From Calliphora vicina (taxonomy: Eukaryota; Arthropoda; Insecta; Diptera; Calliphoridae), in NCBI RefSeq assembly GCF_958450345.1, contig NC_088780.1:95926226-95990225 (forward strand): a stretch of DNA of 64,000 bases, read 5' to 3'. The notes beneath the pieces were generated by a model that worked only from the letters and a program-made list of their open reading frames with translations, did not search any database and was not told the DNA's origin. Shown here piece by piece: positions 20,761-32,230 of this stretch. The position numbers and the translations under genes were made by a program. Numbering within the stretch: the stretch's first letter is position 1; every line of letters starts with the position of its first letter.

Positions 20761-22345
20761 TAAATCCAAATAAAAAACACTAAATATGGAAATTCTAGCT
20801 TACTTTACGAGTATATATCCTGTATTTTCTATTATATTTAGGAGGCGGGTATTTAAGATTCGCCATAGCCGATACAAAGTATAATTCATAAAAAAATATT
20901 CATACATGTCAATTTTAAAAAACCCTATTTTATGAGAATTATATACCTAAGCAATAACTCCTTTTTTTTCTGGCCGATGTTTGTAAAATTATTAAAGCCA
21001 TCTTCTCTTAAATTAAAATGTTCGCAAAACCTATAAAAAATTATTATCTTTTATGAGGTACAAATCCTTTAATAACCTCATAATAATATTCGTCATAATC
21101 GTTGTCATTTCCACTGAGTTTTAGTTAAGTTATCAAGGTAATAATACTTGTTTTACATACAGTTTTCTTTGTTTGTCTAATTCCAAGCCACAAGTAGATG
21201 ATGATACGAGCACGAAATTGCTTGTAATAATATTCACACAACTTATCGTTGTGTCATCAGTTTTTGGCTTTAGCTCAAGTGGCTGGCTGTTGTATTAATG
21301 CAAATTTTCCTTACAAAGAGAATAATTTAGAATCTTAAGAAGGTAGTACGATATAATTTTATGATACAAGCCAAAAGCTTATTAAGTGTTTCTGCTTTCT
21401 TCTATTCACATACTTGGAGACACGCAAAGTATCGAAACTCAGGCAACGCGACATTAAGTGGTTGATTTTTGTTTCTTTGTACGAGTTTGTTTGTTTCCAT
21501 TTTCGTTTTTGTGGTTGTCGATGTCCTCTCCTTAGTACCACAAAGTATTTTTATCTCTGTTACAATTAACTCAGTTAAAGTTAAAATAAAAATCAGCAGT
21601 AAAAACAAACTTTTGCCATATTCCTGTTTGAAAAGGCAAAAATAAAACAGGAATCATTTACCTACCCACTCATTCACTCACTTAGGCTGTTGGCTGATGG
21701 TTTGTGGCAGAGCAAGAAATTACAACAATCTTAAGGTAAATTTCCCTTGATACATTTTATGTATTAAAAACATTAAGCTATTGTCTGTCTATACCCCAGC
21801 TTTTTACCCAATTGTGGCGGTGAATAGTGGAAAGGGGCCCTTTTCATTACCTTCTTATACTTTCGGTTTTTTGTAATTGTTTTAACGCGATTTTGTTACC
21901 CCATCTCCATGCTTCTAACAATTATTTTAGTTGAGTGTCTAAGGACACGAAGATGCTTTCCATACAGCAAACATTGCAAGAGACTTGAGGTTACACTGTG
22001 TGATCACACAAGATTTTTAATGTTTTTAATTATCGCATTACGGTTTCAAAGATGCCTGAAGTTTAACGAAAAGTTCTTAAAGAATTTCTAAAATAAACAT
22101 TAAACCAGCAAACGAATAAATGCAGTTAATTTAAATGTTTATTTTAATACTTACTCAACTTTATTTGAAATGATAATTTCATTTTTTTCAAATGTAATGG
22201 AAAAGTTTTCTCAAAGTATTTTTGATTAAAGCAGAACATTTGAAAGAAAGAATTCTAAAAAGAGGAATAAACATTGAAGAAATCATAAACTGGAATAAAA
22301 CAAAAAATCATAGGCAATGCAGAAATATTTTACTAACAAAATATG
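20761..22345. other. Noncoding island, no gene seen
   Basis: A HINE-like end (GGAGGCGGGTATTTAAGATTCGCC) is at about 20842-20865. The rest (21.1-21.9 kb) contains T/G-rich single-copy-looking sequence and no protein match. Confidence 0.45.
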
Positions 22346-22879
22346 TTCAATAAATTAAGAAAGATACTCGTAAGTATCCAGCAAAATCTTGGTATTGACT
22401 TGCAATTACTGAACGACTTACTTTTCAACAATTACTTCAAACCATCTGCAGTACTTTGTTTGAATGGAAATCGAACATCCTTTATCAGATAATGCCTTCC
22501 TTAGTTTAATGTATTTATTTTTACTGAGTCCTAGTTCCAGCATAAGGGCAATAGCTTCATCTTCAGAAAATTCTGACTCTGGAGAAGGTGTTGGAATACT
22601 TTTAACTATTCGTTCAATAAATTAAGAAAGATACTCGTAAGTATCCAGCAAAATCTTGGTATTGACTTGCAATTACTGAACGACTTACTTTTCAACAATT
22701 ACTTCAAACCATCTGCAGTACTTTGTTTGAATGTAAATCGAACATCCCTTATCAGATAATGCCTTCCTTAGTTTAATGTATTTATTTTTACTGAGTCCTA
22801 GTTCCAGCATAAGGGCAATAGCTTCATCTTCAGAAAATTCTGACTCTGGAGAAGGTGTTGGAATACTTTTAACTATTCG
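22346..22879. repeat. 267-bp perfect-looking tandem duplication
   Basis: Unit 1 is 22346-22612 and unit 2 is 22613-22879, both starting TTCAATAAATTAAGAAAGAT. I see only two mismatches (GGAAATCG/GTAAATCG and CATCCTTT/CATCCCTT). Unit 2 carries the last third of the 217-aa frame; unit 1 repeats that coding text without a start. Confidence 0.85.
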
Positions 22880-23338
22880 CTTTAGACGTTTCGGTGATGC
22901 ATCAGGAAGAATGTCTGCTATTTGTGTTGCTTCTGCAGGTTGTTTATTTCTTCTCAGCACTTCTTTAAAATAATCCTTGACTTCAGCATCCGAATGGGTA
23001 GATAATATATCTGATAGCCTCATTTTTTTAGATTTGTCTCCCAGGTCTTCGTATGATTTACAGGGGGCTCCTGCATTAGTTGTTTTTATTTCAATAAAAC
23101 ATTCTAACCAAGTAGCAAATTTGGATTGAAATCTTCGTATATTGTAGTTAACAGACTTCATCTTCAACTCAAATAGCTTGATGAAATTATTTACTTTATC
23201 TACTTCGGTATTAATAATTTTCGATTGGTTTTCAATTTCAACATATTGAATTATCGTTTGTATTTTTTCGGCTCTCAAGGTTTTCGAAGTCTCCCACAAA
23301 ACGCAGCAAAGTACTTTATGTTGCAATGTTAAAGCCAT
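22685..23338 (-). CDS. Hypothetical 217-aa protein, longest clean frame in the window
   Basis: An uninterrupted frame from ATG at 23338 to TAA at 22685. I do not recognise a named domain. The N-terminal third is helical, with a hydrophobic and Lys/Asn pattern (KVNNFIKLFELKMKSVNYNI). The middle is charged (KSYEDLGDKSKKMRLSDIL), suggesting a nuclear or DNA-binding linker. A Pro/Ser/Glu-rich segment (PTPSPESEFSEDEA) leads to EAIALMLELGLSKNKYIKLR, which resembles the N-terminal portion of multicopy uncharacterised arthropod proteins, perhaps transposon-derived (recollection only). It likely lacks its C terminus: in that family more sequence follows, and a splice-donor-like AAAAGTAAGT overlaps the stop. 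The codon use is not AT-random, and it has no frameshift in 650 bp, so it may be expressed or recently mobile. The tandem duplication overlaps its 3' third. Confidence 0.55.
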   Translation of the reverse strand: MALTLQHKVLCCVLWETSKTLRAEKIQTIIQYVEIENQSKIINTEVDKVNNFIKLFELKMKSVNYNIRRFQSKFATWLECFIEIKTTNAGAPCKSYEDLGDKSKKMRLSDILSTHSDAEVKDYFKEVLRRNKQPAEATQIADILPDASPKRLKRIVKSIPTPSPESEFSEDEAIALMLELGLSKNKYIKLRKALSDKGCSIYIQTKYCRWFEVIVEK

Positions 23339-23514
23339 GACGGTTAAAAAATAATGATGAATATTTTAAAAAATATTAATTTATATATTAAAAAATATTC
23401 ACATAGGTAGAATAAATAATAATATTTTCTTCTATATTTATAATTCATTCATACTTGCCCAAATACTATATTATGGTCTACAATATAAGAATAAAAATGT
23501 TCAAATAATATATA
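23339..23514. promoter_or_regulatory. Upstream region of the 217-aa frame
   Basis: AT-rich, with TATATATTA-like tracts (23379-23389), but no defined promoter element that I can support. It ends at the MITE. Confidence 0.2.
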
Positions 23515-24059
23515 CAGTGAGTGTCACTCAAAATCGTACAACATATTTTTTTTTTAAATATTATGAAATTATACAGGCAATAATAAGTGATTATATAAAA
23601 AATTAAAAGTAATTTTATTAATTGGAATAAAATATATGTATTTCAACAAAAAAGTTAACAAAACCTCAATTCGTTAAAAAAATATTGATGAAAATTAAAG
23701 AACATCACAAAATTCATATTTCACTTAAATTCGTACAATTATATTAAATTATAATTAAAACGTTAAAAATTAAAAAAAATTTTAATATTAAATAATCCTA
23801 ATACTTTGTAGGGTATCATTTGCTATTTTTTAGTGCCTTTACGATTTTAAATGAAGCGTTGATATTCTGGGCACTGACAGTCTTACCCATTTTTTTTATT
23901 TGTGGATAAGGGCAATTAAAATTATACCCAATTTTCTGATAGGTAATAGCACACACAATATAAAAATAGCATTTTAAAATATTTCCAAAACATCAACTTT
24001 CTAAAACTAATGAATAAAATTTGACTACGATGGTGTACGATTTTAAGTGACATTCACTG
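23515..24059. mobile_element. 545-bp Tc1/mariner-type MITE
   Basis: Inverted ends CAGTGAGTGTCACTCAAAAT and CAGTGAATGTCACTTAAAAT extend to about 30 bp (through CGTACAMCAT) and are flanked by TA on both sides (23513-23514, 24060-24061). That is the TA-target signature of Tc1/mariner. No transposase is encoded; internal sequence is AT-rich. Confidence 0.85.
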
Positions 24060-24061
24060 TA

Positions 24062-24568
24062 TCTAAATGAAGATTAACCTACACGAAAATAAACAACTTT
24101 TCTTTAAGGTCAGTATACGTTTGAATTCATTAGTTACATTTAATATGTAAGTATACACATTTTGCATGCAATATATGAAAAAACGTTAAAATTTTTCAAA
24201 GGCGGCAAGGTTTGTGGAGCTTCTGAGTAGTAGATATATGCTTTTTATATAAGTATTTGATATTGGTAAAAACCCTAGGACTTGTAGATTCATATTTTAA
24301 TAAAATTAAAGAATTTAATTATTTTTTTGAACGTCATTTACCTTAAAAACTAAAAAAATTATAATATGGTGATTTTCCATGAAGAAAAATATAAAATTTT
24401 AACGGTTAAAGATATCATAACAAAATTGGGAACTAATTTAGATCCAAATGTCCTTAAATTAATGACATTATAATTTTTGACATTTTTATTTTCAAATACC
24501 GAAATTCCTAAAACGTGGAAAATGTGTTCCAAAAACTGAGTTTTTTTAGAAAAGTGCCTACTGTGACG
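24062..24568. other. AT-rich stretch, no gene seen
   Basis: Possible remnant of an unidentified repeat; no protein signal. Confidence 0.4.
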
Positions 24569-24576
24569 CTATTTAC
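24569..24576. repeat. hAT target-site duplication CTATTTAC, left
   Basis: Exact 8-bp match with 26034-26041. Confidence 0.88.
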
Positions 24577-26033
24577 TACGGTATTCATTCGACTAATGAT
24601 CGTTCGATTAATCGAATAACTTCTTACGAATAATTATTCGAACAATTTAAAAATGGCCATTTTCGAATAACGAATAATTCGAACAATTTTATTTAGAATA
24701 ATCGAATAAAACGAATAAATGTTCATATATATTTAAATTTATTAAATTGCTTAAAATTTTTCATAATTTTAAATTTAAATAAGTAATAATGACTCACAAA
24801 AATTGTATTGTTTCTGAAATTCGACAACTAACTAAAGACAAAGGGACTTTCGATCACTGTAGATGAGTGTTCCGATAGCTCCTTCTATAAATATATACAT
24901 ATATATTACTACAAGAAGTTACAATTCTAAAAACAAATCTTTCAAAATTGTTAACTTATTACTTGAACCAATGAAAATAAAAGGTACGAAATAAAATATT
25001 TGTTATTTAGCTGGCGAAATAGTAGAAGAATTAAAATTAATAATCAAAATTATAACATAGATTAAAGAGGAGTTGAATGTGATTTTGAAACGGTCGTCGA
25101 AAGTGATATTGAGGATGACATTTATAACGATTTTATTGAAATAGATGAAAGCCATGATCTTAAAATATATGTATATAAGTGATGTTATTAACCGCGTACG
25201 TAAGTGTTGCAAAATATTTAATAATTCGAATGATAAACACAAATATTGCAAACTAACGTTTTGTTGCAAGAAAAACATGGAGTTCGTCTTACACATGATT
25301 TTGAACATCGTTGAACAGCTTTGTCTAACATGGTAATAAACTTTTTGCGTATTTATAAATGCGTCAATCATACACTCTCTGACTTCAAATTAGTGATGTT
25401 CACTGACAATGATATCAAACTTTGGACAGATTTCCTTTGTTGTGTAATTCCCCAAGACCACTTTATTAAGCAAAGATTCGGTAACGTTGATAGAGCTTGA
25501 GGGTATAATACAAATTGTTAATAATTTAGAAATAGTGAATAATTAATTTACTAAAGAATTAGTTACTCAATTTAAAACCCGTATTAATGAACGACATAAA
25601 AAAGTTCTTAATACGTTTATATTGTATTTGAATTCTGGATCATGTCCAATTAGGTAAAATTTTTTAAAGCATAGCTCCAAAACGGAAACTAAAGGGTTTG
25701 CTAGTCAATTATTTTGTAGATTGTTCGGTAGTTAATCTGATCAGAATATTTCTGTTGAAAATTTAATGATGGACTCTGTTTTAGAATGTTTTTTATCATT
25801 ATCAATACTTGAATTGATAACTTTTACGTTATTTTTTGTTTTTCTTTAACAATAAAATATTAAAAAACCGAGATCAAAACTTCATTCTTTACTTTATTAA
25901 AAAAATTTAAATTATTCGAATAATTCGATTAATTTTAAACGTGTGATCGAATTATTCGAACAAGTTAATATCTCTTATTCGAATTATTCGTTTTATTCGA
26001 ACAAGAGAAAAATCGAATAATTCGAATACCCTA
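24577..26033 (+). mobile_element. hAT element, degraded, with perfect 8-bp target duplication
   Basis: Ends TACGGTATTCATTCGAC and (complement) TAGGGTATTCGAATTATTCG form imperfect inverted repeats rich in TTCGAATAA motifs, with CTATTTAC duplicated on each side. The 8-bp duplication is diagnostic of hAT. Transposase relics on the plus strand: SITVDECSDSSF (about 24855, the first catalytic Asp region), and LSNMVINFLRIYKCVNHTLS (about 25322-25380), the hAT RW.SL.M region in which the RW is gone. A short GTATAAT segment follows. Stops and shifts throughout, and the length (1457 bp) is far below a full hAT, so it is inactive. Confidence 0.85.
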
Positions 26034-26041
26034 CTATTTAC
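26034..26041. repeat. hAT target-site duplication CTATTTAC, right
   Basis: Partner of 24569-24576. Confidence 0.88.
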
Positions 26042-26888
26042 CGTGTGATAGTAAAACCACTTTCCAAGTATTTAAACAACATATAGGGTTATACAAATAC
26101 GGAACTTTTTCGAGGATCGGTGCTTTGCCTTTTTAGAATTTTTTACTGAAACCTAAATATTTTTTTTAAAATTGTCCAAGTTTTGATAGGTCTGGGGGAT
26201 ACTGTGTCCGCTTAAGTGAGCACAATTTTACTTTACATGCTTTTGCATTAAGTTTTCTTTCCGGAATATATAAAAATTGTATATAGTCCCAAAGAAAATT
26301 TGTTTCTACAAAAGAAAAAATATAGGGACTTTTTTAGGAAAAATCGTAAAAAATTAGGCCCATTTTACTTGTTCCAACTTTGGATACGTGTAACTTTTTA
26401 CACGGACGAGATAACTGTTACCAAGTTTTTTTAGAATTTTTAGAATTTTTAGAATTTTATTGCCAATATAGCTGATATTTTGAAAAAAAAATTCGACCCT
26501 CCGTAGGGCCGCCATATCTAAAAAACAAAAAAAAAATCGAGCAAAATTAAAAAAAAAATAAATAAACCTAAATATCTCTTCAACTGAAGGAGATAACCTA
26601 CACATATAAGCGTATTTTATGTAGATCTTCTCAAGGACTATTTATATTTTAAATTTCAGCTCATTCGGATCATAAATGAATTTTTGGGGATTTTTTTAAA
26701 AATTTTGAGACCCGAGGTGACCAACTTTGAGGGAGCACAAACTGGCCCGTATTACCCCTAGGAAGCTGAACAAACACCTCAGCTCTAACCATGTGAAATT
26801 TTGTAATAATATCTCCAATAGTTCCCGAGATACCGAATTATTTCCAAAAAAAAAGTTTCTAAACCACTGTGCCATGTTAGACAAATAT
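26042..26888. repeat. Unassigned repeat-like stretch between two hAT copies
   Basis: Contains a triple TAGAATTTT repeat (26430-26458), and phrases such as CCCGAGGTGACCAACTTTGA and CCACTGTGCCATG that look like eroded transposon ends. No coding signal. It could be an old DNA transposon. Confidence 0.35.
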
Positions 26889-27645
26889 GTTCAACGATTA
26901 CAAACGTTAGTTTGTAATATTTGTGTTTATCATTCGATTTATTAAACATTTTCAACACTTACGTACGCGGTTAATAACTTCACTTATATACAAAAATTTG
27001 AAGATCATGGCCTTCATCTATTTCAATGTGATCATTTTAAATGTTCCTCAATATCACCGTTTCAAAATCACATTCTCCATCACATTCAACTCCACTTTAA
27101 TCTAAGTTAATATTTTGATTAATAATTTTGATTCTTCTAATATTTCGCCAGCTAAATAACAAATATATCCGTACCTTTTATTTTCTTTGGTTCAAGTCCT
27201 ACACAGAGAAAACTATTTCTTAAACCGTTTCAATTTAAATATATATCACATATTGAACTGGATAAAATTATTTTATAATTGAATCAAGTATTCATGTGTT
27301 CAAAAACAAAATTTTCTGATATTTTCTACTGAATTTTGAGTTTTGAATTTGATAATTTTGACAATTGAATATACAATTTTCGTTATTGGTTGAAATTTAA
27401 ATACAAAAATTATTGAATAGATAATTTTCGTAATTGAAAATACATTTTAGTTATTTTTTGTGTTTTCAATTACGAAAATTATCTATTCAATAATTTTTGT
27501 ATTTAAATTTCAACCAATAACGAAGATTGTATATTCAATTGTCAAAATTATCAAATTTATTCGTTTTATTCGATTATTCTACATAAAATTGTTCGTAAGA
27601 TATTATTCGATTAATCGAACGATCATTAGTCGAATGAATACCCTA
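26889..27645 (-). mobile_element. Second copy of the hAT family, inverted and truncated
   Basis: The region 26889-27196 is the reverse complement of about 24963-25260 of the first hAT (for example GCCAGCTAAATAAC against GTTATTTAGCTGGC). The region 27557-27645 is the reverse complement of its left terminus, ending CGAATGAATACCCTA. Between them a foldback replaces about 245 bp. The other end is lost. The two hAT copies face each other across about 0.85 kb. Confidence 0.8.
27197..27556. repeat. Foldback MITE inside the second hAT
   Basis: Near-perfect inverted arms of about 92 bp (27346-27441 and 27463-27556) with a loop of about 20 bases. Arms contain TTGACAATTGAATATACAAT and AAAATTATTGAATAGATAAT and differ at only a few positions. 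The left border starts TACACAGAGAAAAC, like the ends of the element at 52.6 kb. Confidence 0.8.
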
Positions 27646-27659
27646 GTAGACATACATAT

Positions 27660-28057
27660 GTACTAGTATATTGTTAATAAGTGAAAACATGTCAAAATTT
27701 ATGTTAATATCAAATATTTGGAATAGGATTTCGGATTATGGACCAATAGTTCCGCGCACTCAACATATTTATGACTACTCAAACAGTATTCCGGGGTACA
27801 TTTGGACCGATATTGCCCATTTTCAATACCAAACAAACCTTATTAGTATTTGTGGAAAATTTCAACCAGCGAGCTCCTTTTGTTTGGGCCCTATCGTATT
27901 TTCAATGAACAGACGGACATAGCTAAATCCTCATGGAATCTTATGGGCACCCAGGTTATACATATATAATTATGAGGATCCGCGACAAATATTTTGATGA
28001 GTTACAAATGGAATGACAAATTCAATACCCATCTTTTTTGATGGTGGGTACAAAAAT
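27660..28057 (-). mobile_element. HINE fragment
   Basis: Body text (GGATTATGGACCAATAG, CGGGGTACATTTGGACCGAT), then the microsatellite relic GAACAGACGGACATAGC (27907-27923) and a 5' end with GGAATGACAAATTCAATACCC and GATGGTGGGTAC at the right. It is a decayed, 3'-truncated copy. Confidence 0.6.
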
Positions 28058-28729
28058 ACAAATGTTTGATTTTAAAAATTGAGATTATTGAAATATATCG
28101 AGTTTTAAATGTGATGTAATACCACCTGTTTTTAATTTTCGTAAACTTAATTATAAACGAATCGGTAGCCAACCTTGGTATTAATTACGATATCATTTTA
28201 AACCATACCATTTTCTAAAGTACCCAACACATTTTTGTGATAAATTTTTAAACAAAATATTATAAAAAGGCTTTCCTTATATGAAACACTCGTTTATGTT
28301 CTTTTCATAAAACATGCACCACAGCACATACTTTTAATTCTATTAGCCATCCATGATACATATTTCCAAATAAAAAAAAAAACATTATGATGTTCTAATA
28401 ATTTTATAACGACACTAAGCACCATTTAACAAAATACCAAACATCATAACACCCGTGTCCAAGCACCAAAAAACAGTGACAACAAAAATTTCACCTTGTG
28501 GTTTACGCTGCACAGCTGCCACCAAAGTGCTTCTCATGATTGTAACAAATTTTCCAAAAACTCTATAGCAGAGCTAACCAAAATGAAAAAGAAGCATTAA
28601 TGGCCAACGACAGCCAGGAGACCTGTAATAGTACAACGACATTTTATGGACACAGTTCATAAATTTTAAAAATTATTATCCGTAACCTGTCGAAATATTA
28701 CAACACATTGTTTGGTTGTCCTTTTGTAG
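28058..28729. other. Noncoding island, no gene seen
   Basis: Single-copy-looking, relatively GC-richer at 28490-28650 (CAGCTGCCACCAAAGTGC). It precedes a candidate exon. Confidence 0.45.
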
Positions 28730-28869
28730 CTGCTGCTGAGGATGCTGATGATACTTGTTCCAGTGTTGATGGTGATGCTGATGACAATGAAAATGATGCA
28801 GCAACTGTTGTGGCTTATAATGCAGAGAACGAACGGTATTTTTGGAATTTTTGGTCCTTGAAACGAAAG
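28730..28869 (+). CDS. Candidate internal host exon (acidic, low-complexity)
   Basis: A 140-bp segment bounded by a good acceptor (pyrimidine-rich TTGTCCTTTTGTAG) and a donor-like AAAG/GTCTCT. It reads AAEDADDTCSSVDGDADDNE, then NDAATVVAYNAENERYFWNF and WSLKRK. The acidic Asp/Glu/Ala run followed by an aromatic patch and a basic end is unlike the transposon relics. The surrounding DNA looks single-copy. It may equally be a chance frame through GATGATGCTGATG-type repeats. The donor is weak, and no partner exon was found nearby. Confidence 0.3.
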
Positions 28870-29290
28870 GTCTCTGTAGAGGTGTTAGTAATTTATTTAG
28901 TGGCTGTTTGCTGTCTCTTTTTTTAAATTTAATTTAGTAAAGGAAACATCGCCATTTGGCAGGTAATAAAGTTTGTTTATTTGCCAGAGTGGGACGATTT
29001 ATTTTTAGGGGGATAATTCAGGCAGACTATTACTTTGAAAATTAAAAATAAAAAGTCAATGTAGGAAAATTTTCGAAATATTAGTTCTTTCTTTTTAAAA
29101 ATAAAGATAGAATTTTTAAACAAATTGATTGATACAAAACTTCTACTATTTATCAATTTTATTCGACAGATTTTTCAATATTAGTCACGATTTGGCTTCA
29201 TCTGATTCAAAGTTTTTTCTAAGCTTTATTTAAAAACTGTTCCCTCTTTCAGTTCAAGATGAAAAAACAAGATTTAAGAAGACCACAATG
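28870..29290. other. Noncoding stretch, no gene seen
   Basis: AT-rich; no recognisable element up to the TAATG at 29291. Confidence 0.45.
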
Positions 29291-30039
29291 TAATGCACAT
29301 TGGGACAGAATCGAAATTTTTTGGAAATAAATCTGGCATTTCTAAACGGCTAGTCCGATCGGAATAAAATTTGACGTGGGCTTAACCAATCAGAATTCGA
29401 GTTATTAAAATGGGATATACAAATGCTCCAGGGGCGGCGCAATGGGGGCTCATAGTAGGGTACCTGCGACATGTAAAATTTTTAAACACGTGCCATTTTT
29501 TTCTTTCCCATCCGATTGCAAAGATTTTTATATTTTTGAAAAGCGTTCGGCTAGGCGTTGAAAATATGCTTATGTGCTATTTATCTCTTATAATTTCCAA
29601 GTTATTGTCATTTCATAATTTAAATTTTAAAATTTTCCCATACCTTGGTCTTGGTGGTGAATGAGGGTATATATAAGTTTGTCATTCCGTGTGTAACATT
29701 GAGAAATATTGCTTATGAAATTCTAAGTCGATTGAGCTATGTCCGTCTGTCTGTCCGTCTGTCTGTCTCTGTAAAATACGCTCTAAGCAGTTTGGTATTG
29801 AAAATCAGCAAAATCGGTTCAGTAGAACCAGAATTATGAACTAAAGTGTGAGACTACCTTAAAAAAAACTTGATAATTTTAAAATAGTTTTTGTTATTTG
29901 TGCAAATATATTGCAGATAATGCCATTAAATTTTACACACGTTATTTTTTGTTAAAAGGACTAACTCTGGTTAAAATTATAAGAATCGGTCCATGTGCTT
30001 AAAAAATCACAACACCAAATTTTTTGTGGATCGGCCATA

Positions 30040-31185
30040 GCCCCCATATAAAGTTCACTTCCGAAAATAACTTAAATAAGCGTAAATGTCGCAATTAAGT
30101 TTAAATTCGTCATAAATAGTCCCCATATATACCAAAATCGCTATACCTAATTCCATGAAGATCGGCCAATAATTGGTTATAGCTCCCATATAAATACCAC
30201 TTCCCAAAAACACATTAACCTACATAAATATCAAAACAAAATTTTACATAAATCTCTAATTTATGTTTAGAAATCATACTACAGGATTTTGTGAATAACG
30301 GTCCATATTTGACCATAGCTCCCATATAAGGTCCACTTTCGAAAATCAGTTAAGTACTCATAAATCTCTTATAAATACCTTTATCATGCTAAACTTCGAC
30401 ACAAATAATACTCATATACATAGAAATCACTGTACTAAATTTTACGCAGATTGACCGATAATGGGTCATAGCTCCCCTATAAGTCCCATTTCCGAAAAAG
30501 ATATTAAGCTTAATAAATATTTAAAACAAATTGATATTAAAATGAAATTACGCACAGATCAGTAATTTTTATCAAAAAATCATACTACTGGATTTAGTGA
30601 ATATCGGTCCATATTTAACCATAGCTCCATATAAGGTCCACTCCCGAAAATCACTAAAATCCTCATAAATTTCTTATAAATTTAGATATCAGGTACAAAT
30701 TTGAAACAAATTTGTTCAATGTATACAAAAATCGATGTACCAAATTTTACGATGATAGGTCCATAATTGGTCATAGCCTCCATATGAGAACCACTTCCCG
30801 AAAAAACCTATAAACCTGCACAAATATCCAAAATAATCTGTACTGAACCAAAATTTTACGCCGATCAGTAATTTGTATCCAAGAATAGTACTACAAGATT
30901 TTTTAAATATTGCTCCATAATTCGGCATAGCACCCATATAAGGTCCACTCTTGTTAATAGCGTTGTTTATATGAAATTCTACAAAAATAGCCCTGAAATA
31001 CTTAGTCCCATAATAGGTCATAGCTTCCATATATTGAACCAAAATAGTACATAGATCAAATCATACTACTGAATTTTGTGAATCGGTCCATAATTGGCAA
31101 CAGGTCCCATATAAATACATAAAAATCACGTTAAAATATTTTATGACAATCGAATCATAATAGGTCATAGCTCCCATATAAATCT
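30040..31185 (+). repeat. Array of about 150-bp CATAGCTCCCATATAAG units in HINE
   Basis: CATAGCYCCCATATAAG-type motifs recur at about 30044, 30179, 30316, 30467, 30619, 30770, 30926, 31018 and 31161. Between them run alternating CCACTTCCGAAAA and TACCAAATTTTACG blocks, so the higher-order unit is about 300 bp. Units are divergent. Confidence 0.75.
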
Positions 31186-31412
31186 TACAACCCAATATTT
31201 TTAAATTTGCCTAAATATATTTGTATACCCTTTTTTATACTCTGTTTCTTCACTTGAGGTTAAAAAGAAAAAATGTTGATCCAAACGTATTAATTTATTA
31301 TTAAGTATATAAATTGTTAAATTTCATACGTTCCAATAGGAATTTCAATTATAAATTGCTGAATTGGATACAATTTTTATGTACTTTTGAAATAAAATAT
31401 TTTCTGTGTAAA

Positions 31413-32230
31413 CTACACCATTTCCAATTGTATTTCAGAAATTTCTAATTGTATTTCAGAAATTTCTAATTATATTTCAGAAAATTCCAATTGAAGTTCA
31501 GAAATTTCCAATTATATTTCAGAATTTTCCATTTATATTTCAGAATTTTCCAATTATATTTCAGAAATTTCCAATTATATTTCAGAATTTTCCATTTATA
31601 TTTCAGAATTTTCCAATTATATTTCAGAAATTTCCATTTATATTTCAGAAATTTCTAATTGTATTTCAGAAATTTCCAATTGTATTTCAGAATTTTCCAA
31701 TTGTATTTCAGAAATTTCCATTTGTATTTCAGAATTTTTAATTTATACTTAAAAAGTTTCTAATTGTATTTCAGAAATTTCCATTTGTATTTCAGAAAAT
31801 TCTAATAGCAATACAAAAGAAAATTTCTGAAATACAAATAGAAATTTCTGAAATACAATTGGAAAATTCTGAAATACAATTAGAAACTTTTTAAGTATAA
31901 ATTAAAAATTCTGAAATACAAATGGAAATTTCTGAAATACAATTGGAAAATTCTGAAATACAATTGGAAATTTCTGAAATACAATTAGAAATTTCTGAAA
32001 TATAAATGGAAATTTCTGAAATATAATTGGAAAATTCTGAAATATAATTGGAATATTCTGAAATATAATTGGAAAATTCTGAAATATAAATGGAAATTTC
32101 TGAAATATAATTGGAAAATTCTGAAATATAAATGGAAAATTCTGAAATATAATTGGAAATTTCTGAAATTCAATTGGAATTTTCTGAAATATAATTAGAA
32201 ATTTCTGAAATACAATTGGAAATGGTGTAG
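31413..32230. repeat. 818-bp foldback built of 21-bp repeats
   Basis: CTACACCATTTCCAATTG at 31413 is inverted at 32213-32230. Each arm (about 31413-31810 and 31830-32230) consists of roughly 17 units of TATTTCAGAAATTTCCAATT-type 21-mers. Variant positions, such as the TATACTTAAAAAGTTTC interruption (31745 and complement at 31885), occur at mirrored places, so the arms were copied as a whole. The 21-bp period leaves a 135-aa open frame of heptads like FQKFPII on the minus strand, which I do not regard as a gene. Confidence 0.88.

Noticed and set aside
22686..22690. Tandemly duplicated exon of the 217-aa gene
   Set aside because: A donor-like GTAAGT overlaps the stop, but joining to the repeated unit at the apparent acceptor gives the wrong phase and an immediate stop.
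29740..29770. GTCCGTCTGTCTGTCC block as a CRISPR-like or regulatory array
   Set aside because: It is the microsatellite core of the HINE; this is eukaryotic DNA with no spacer structure.
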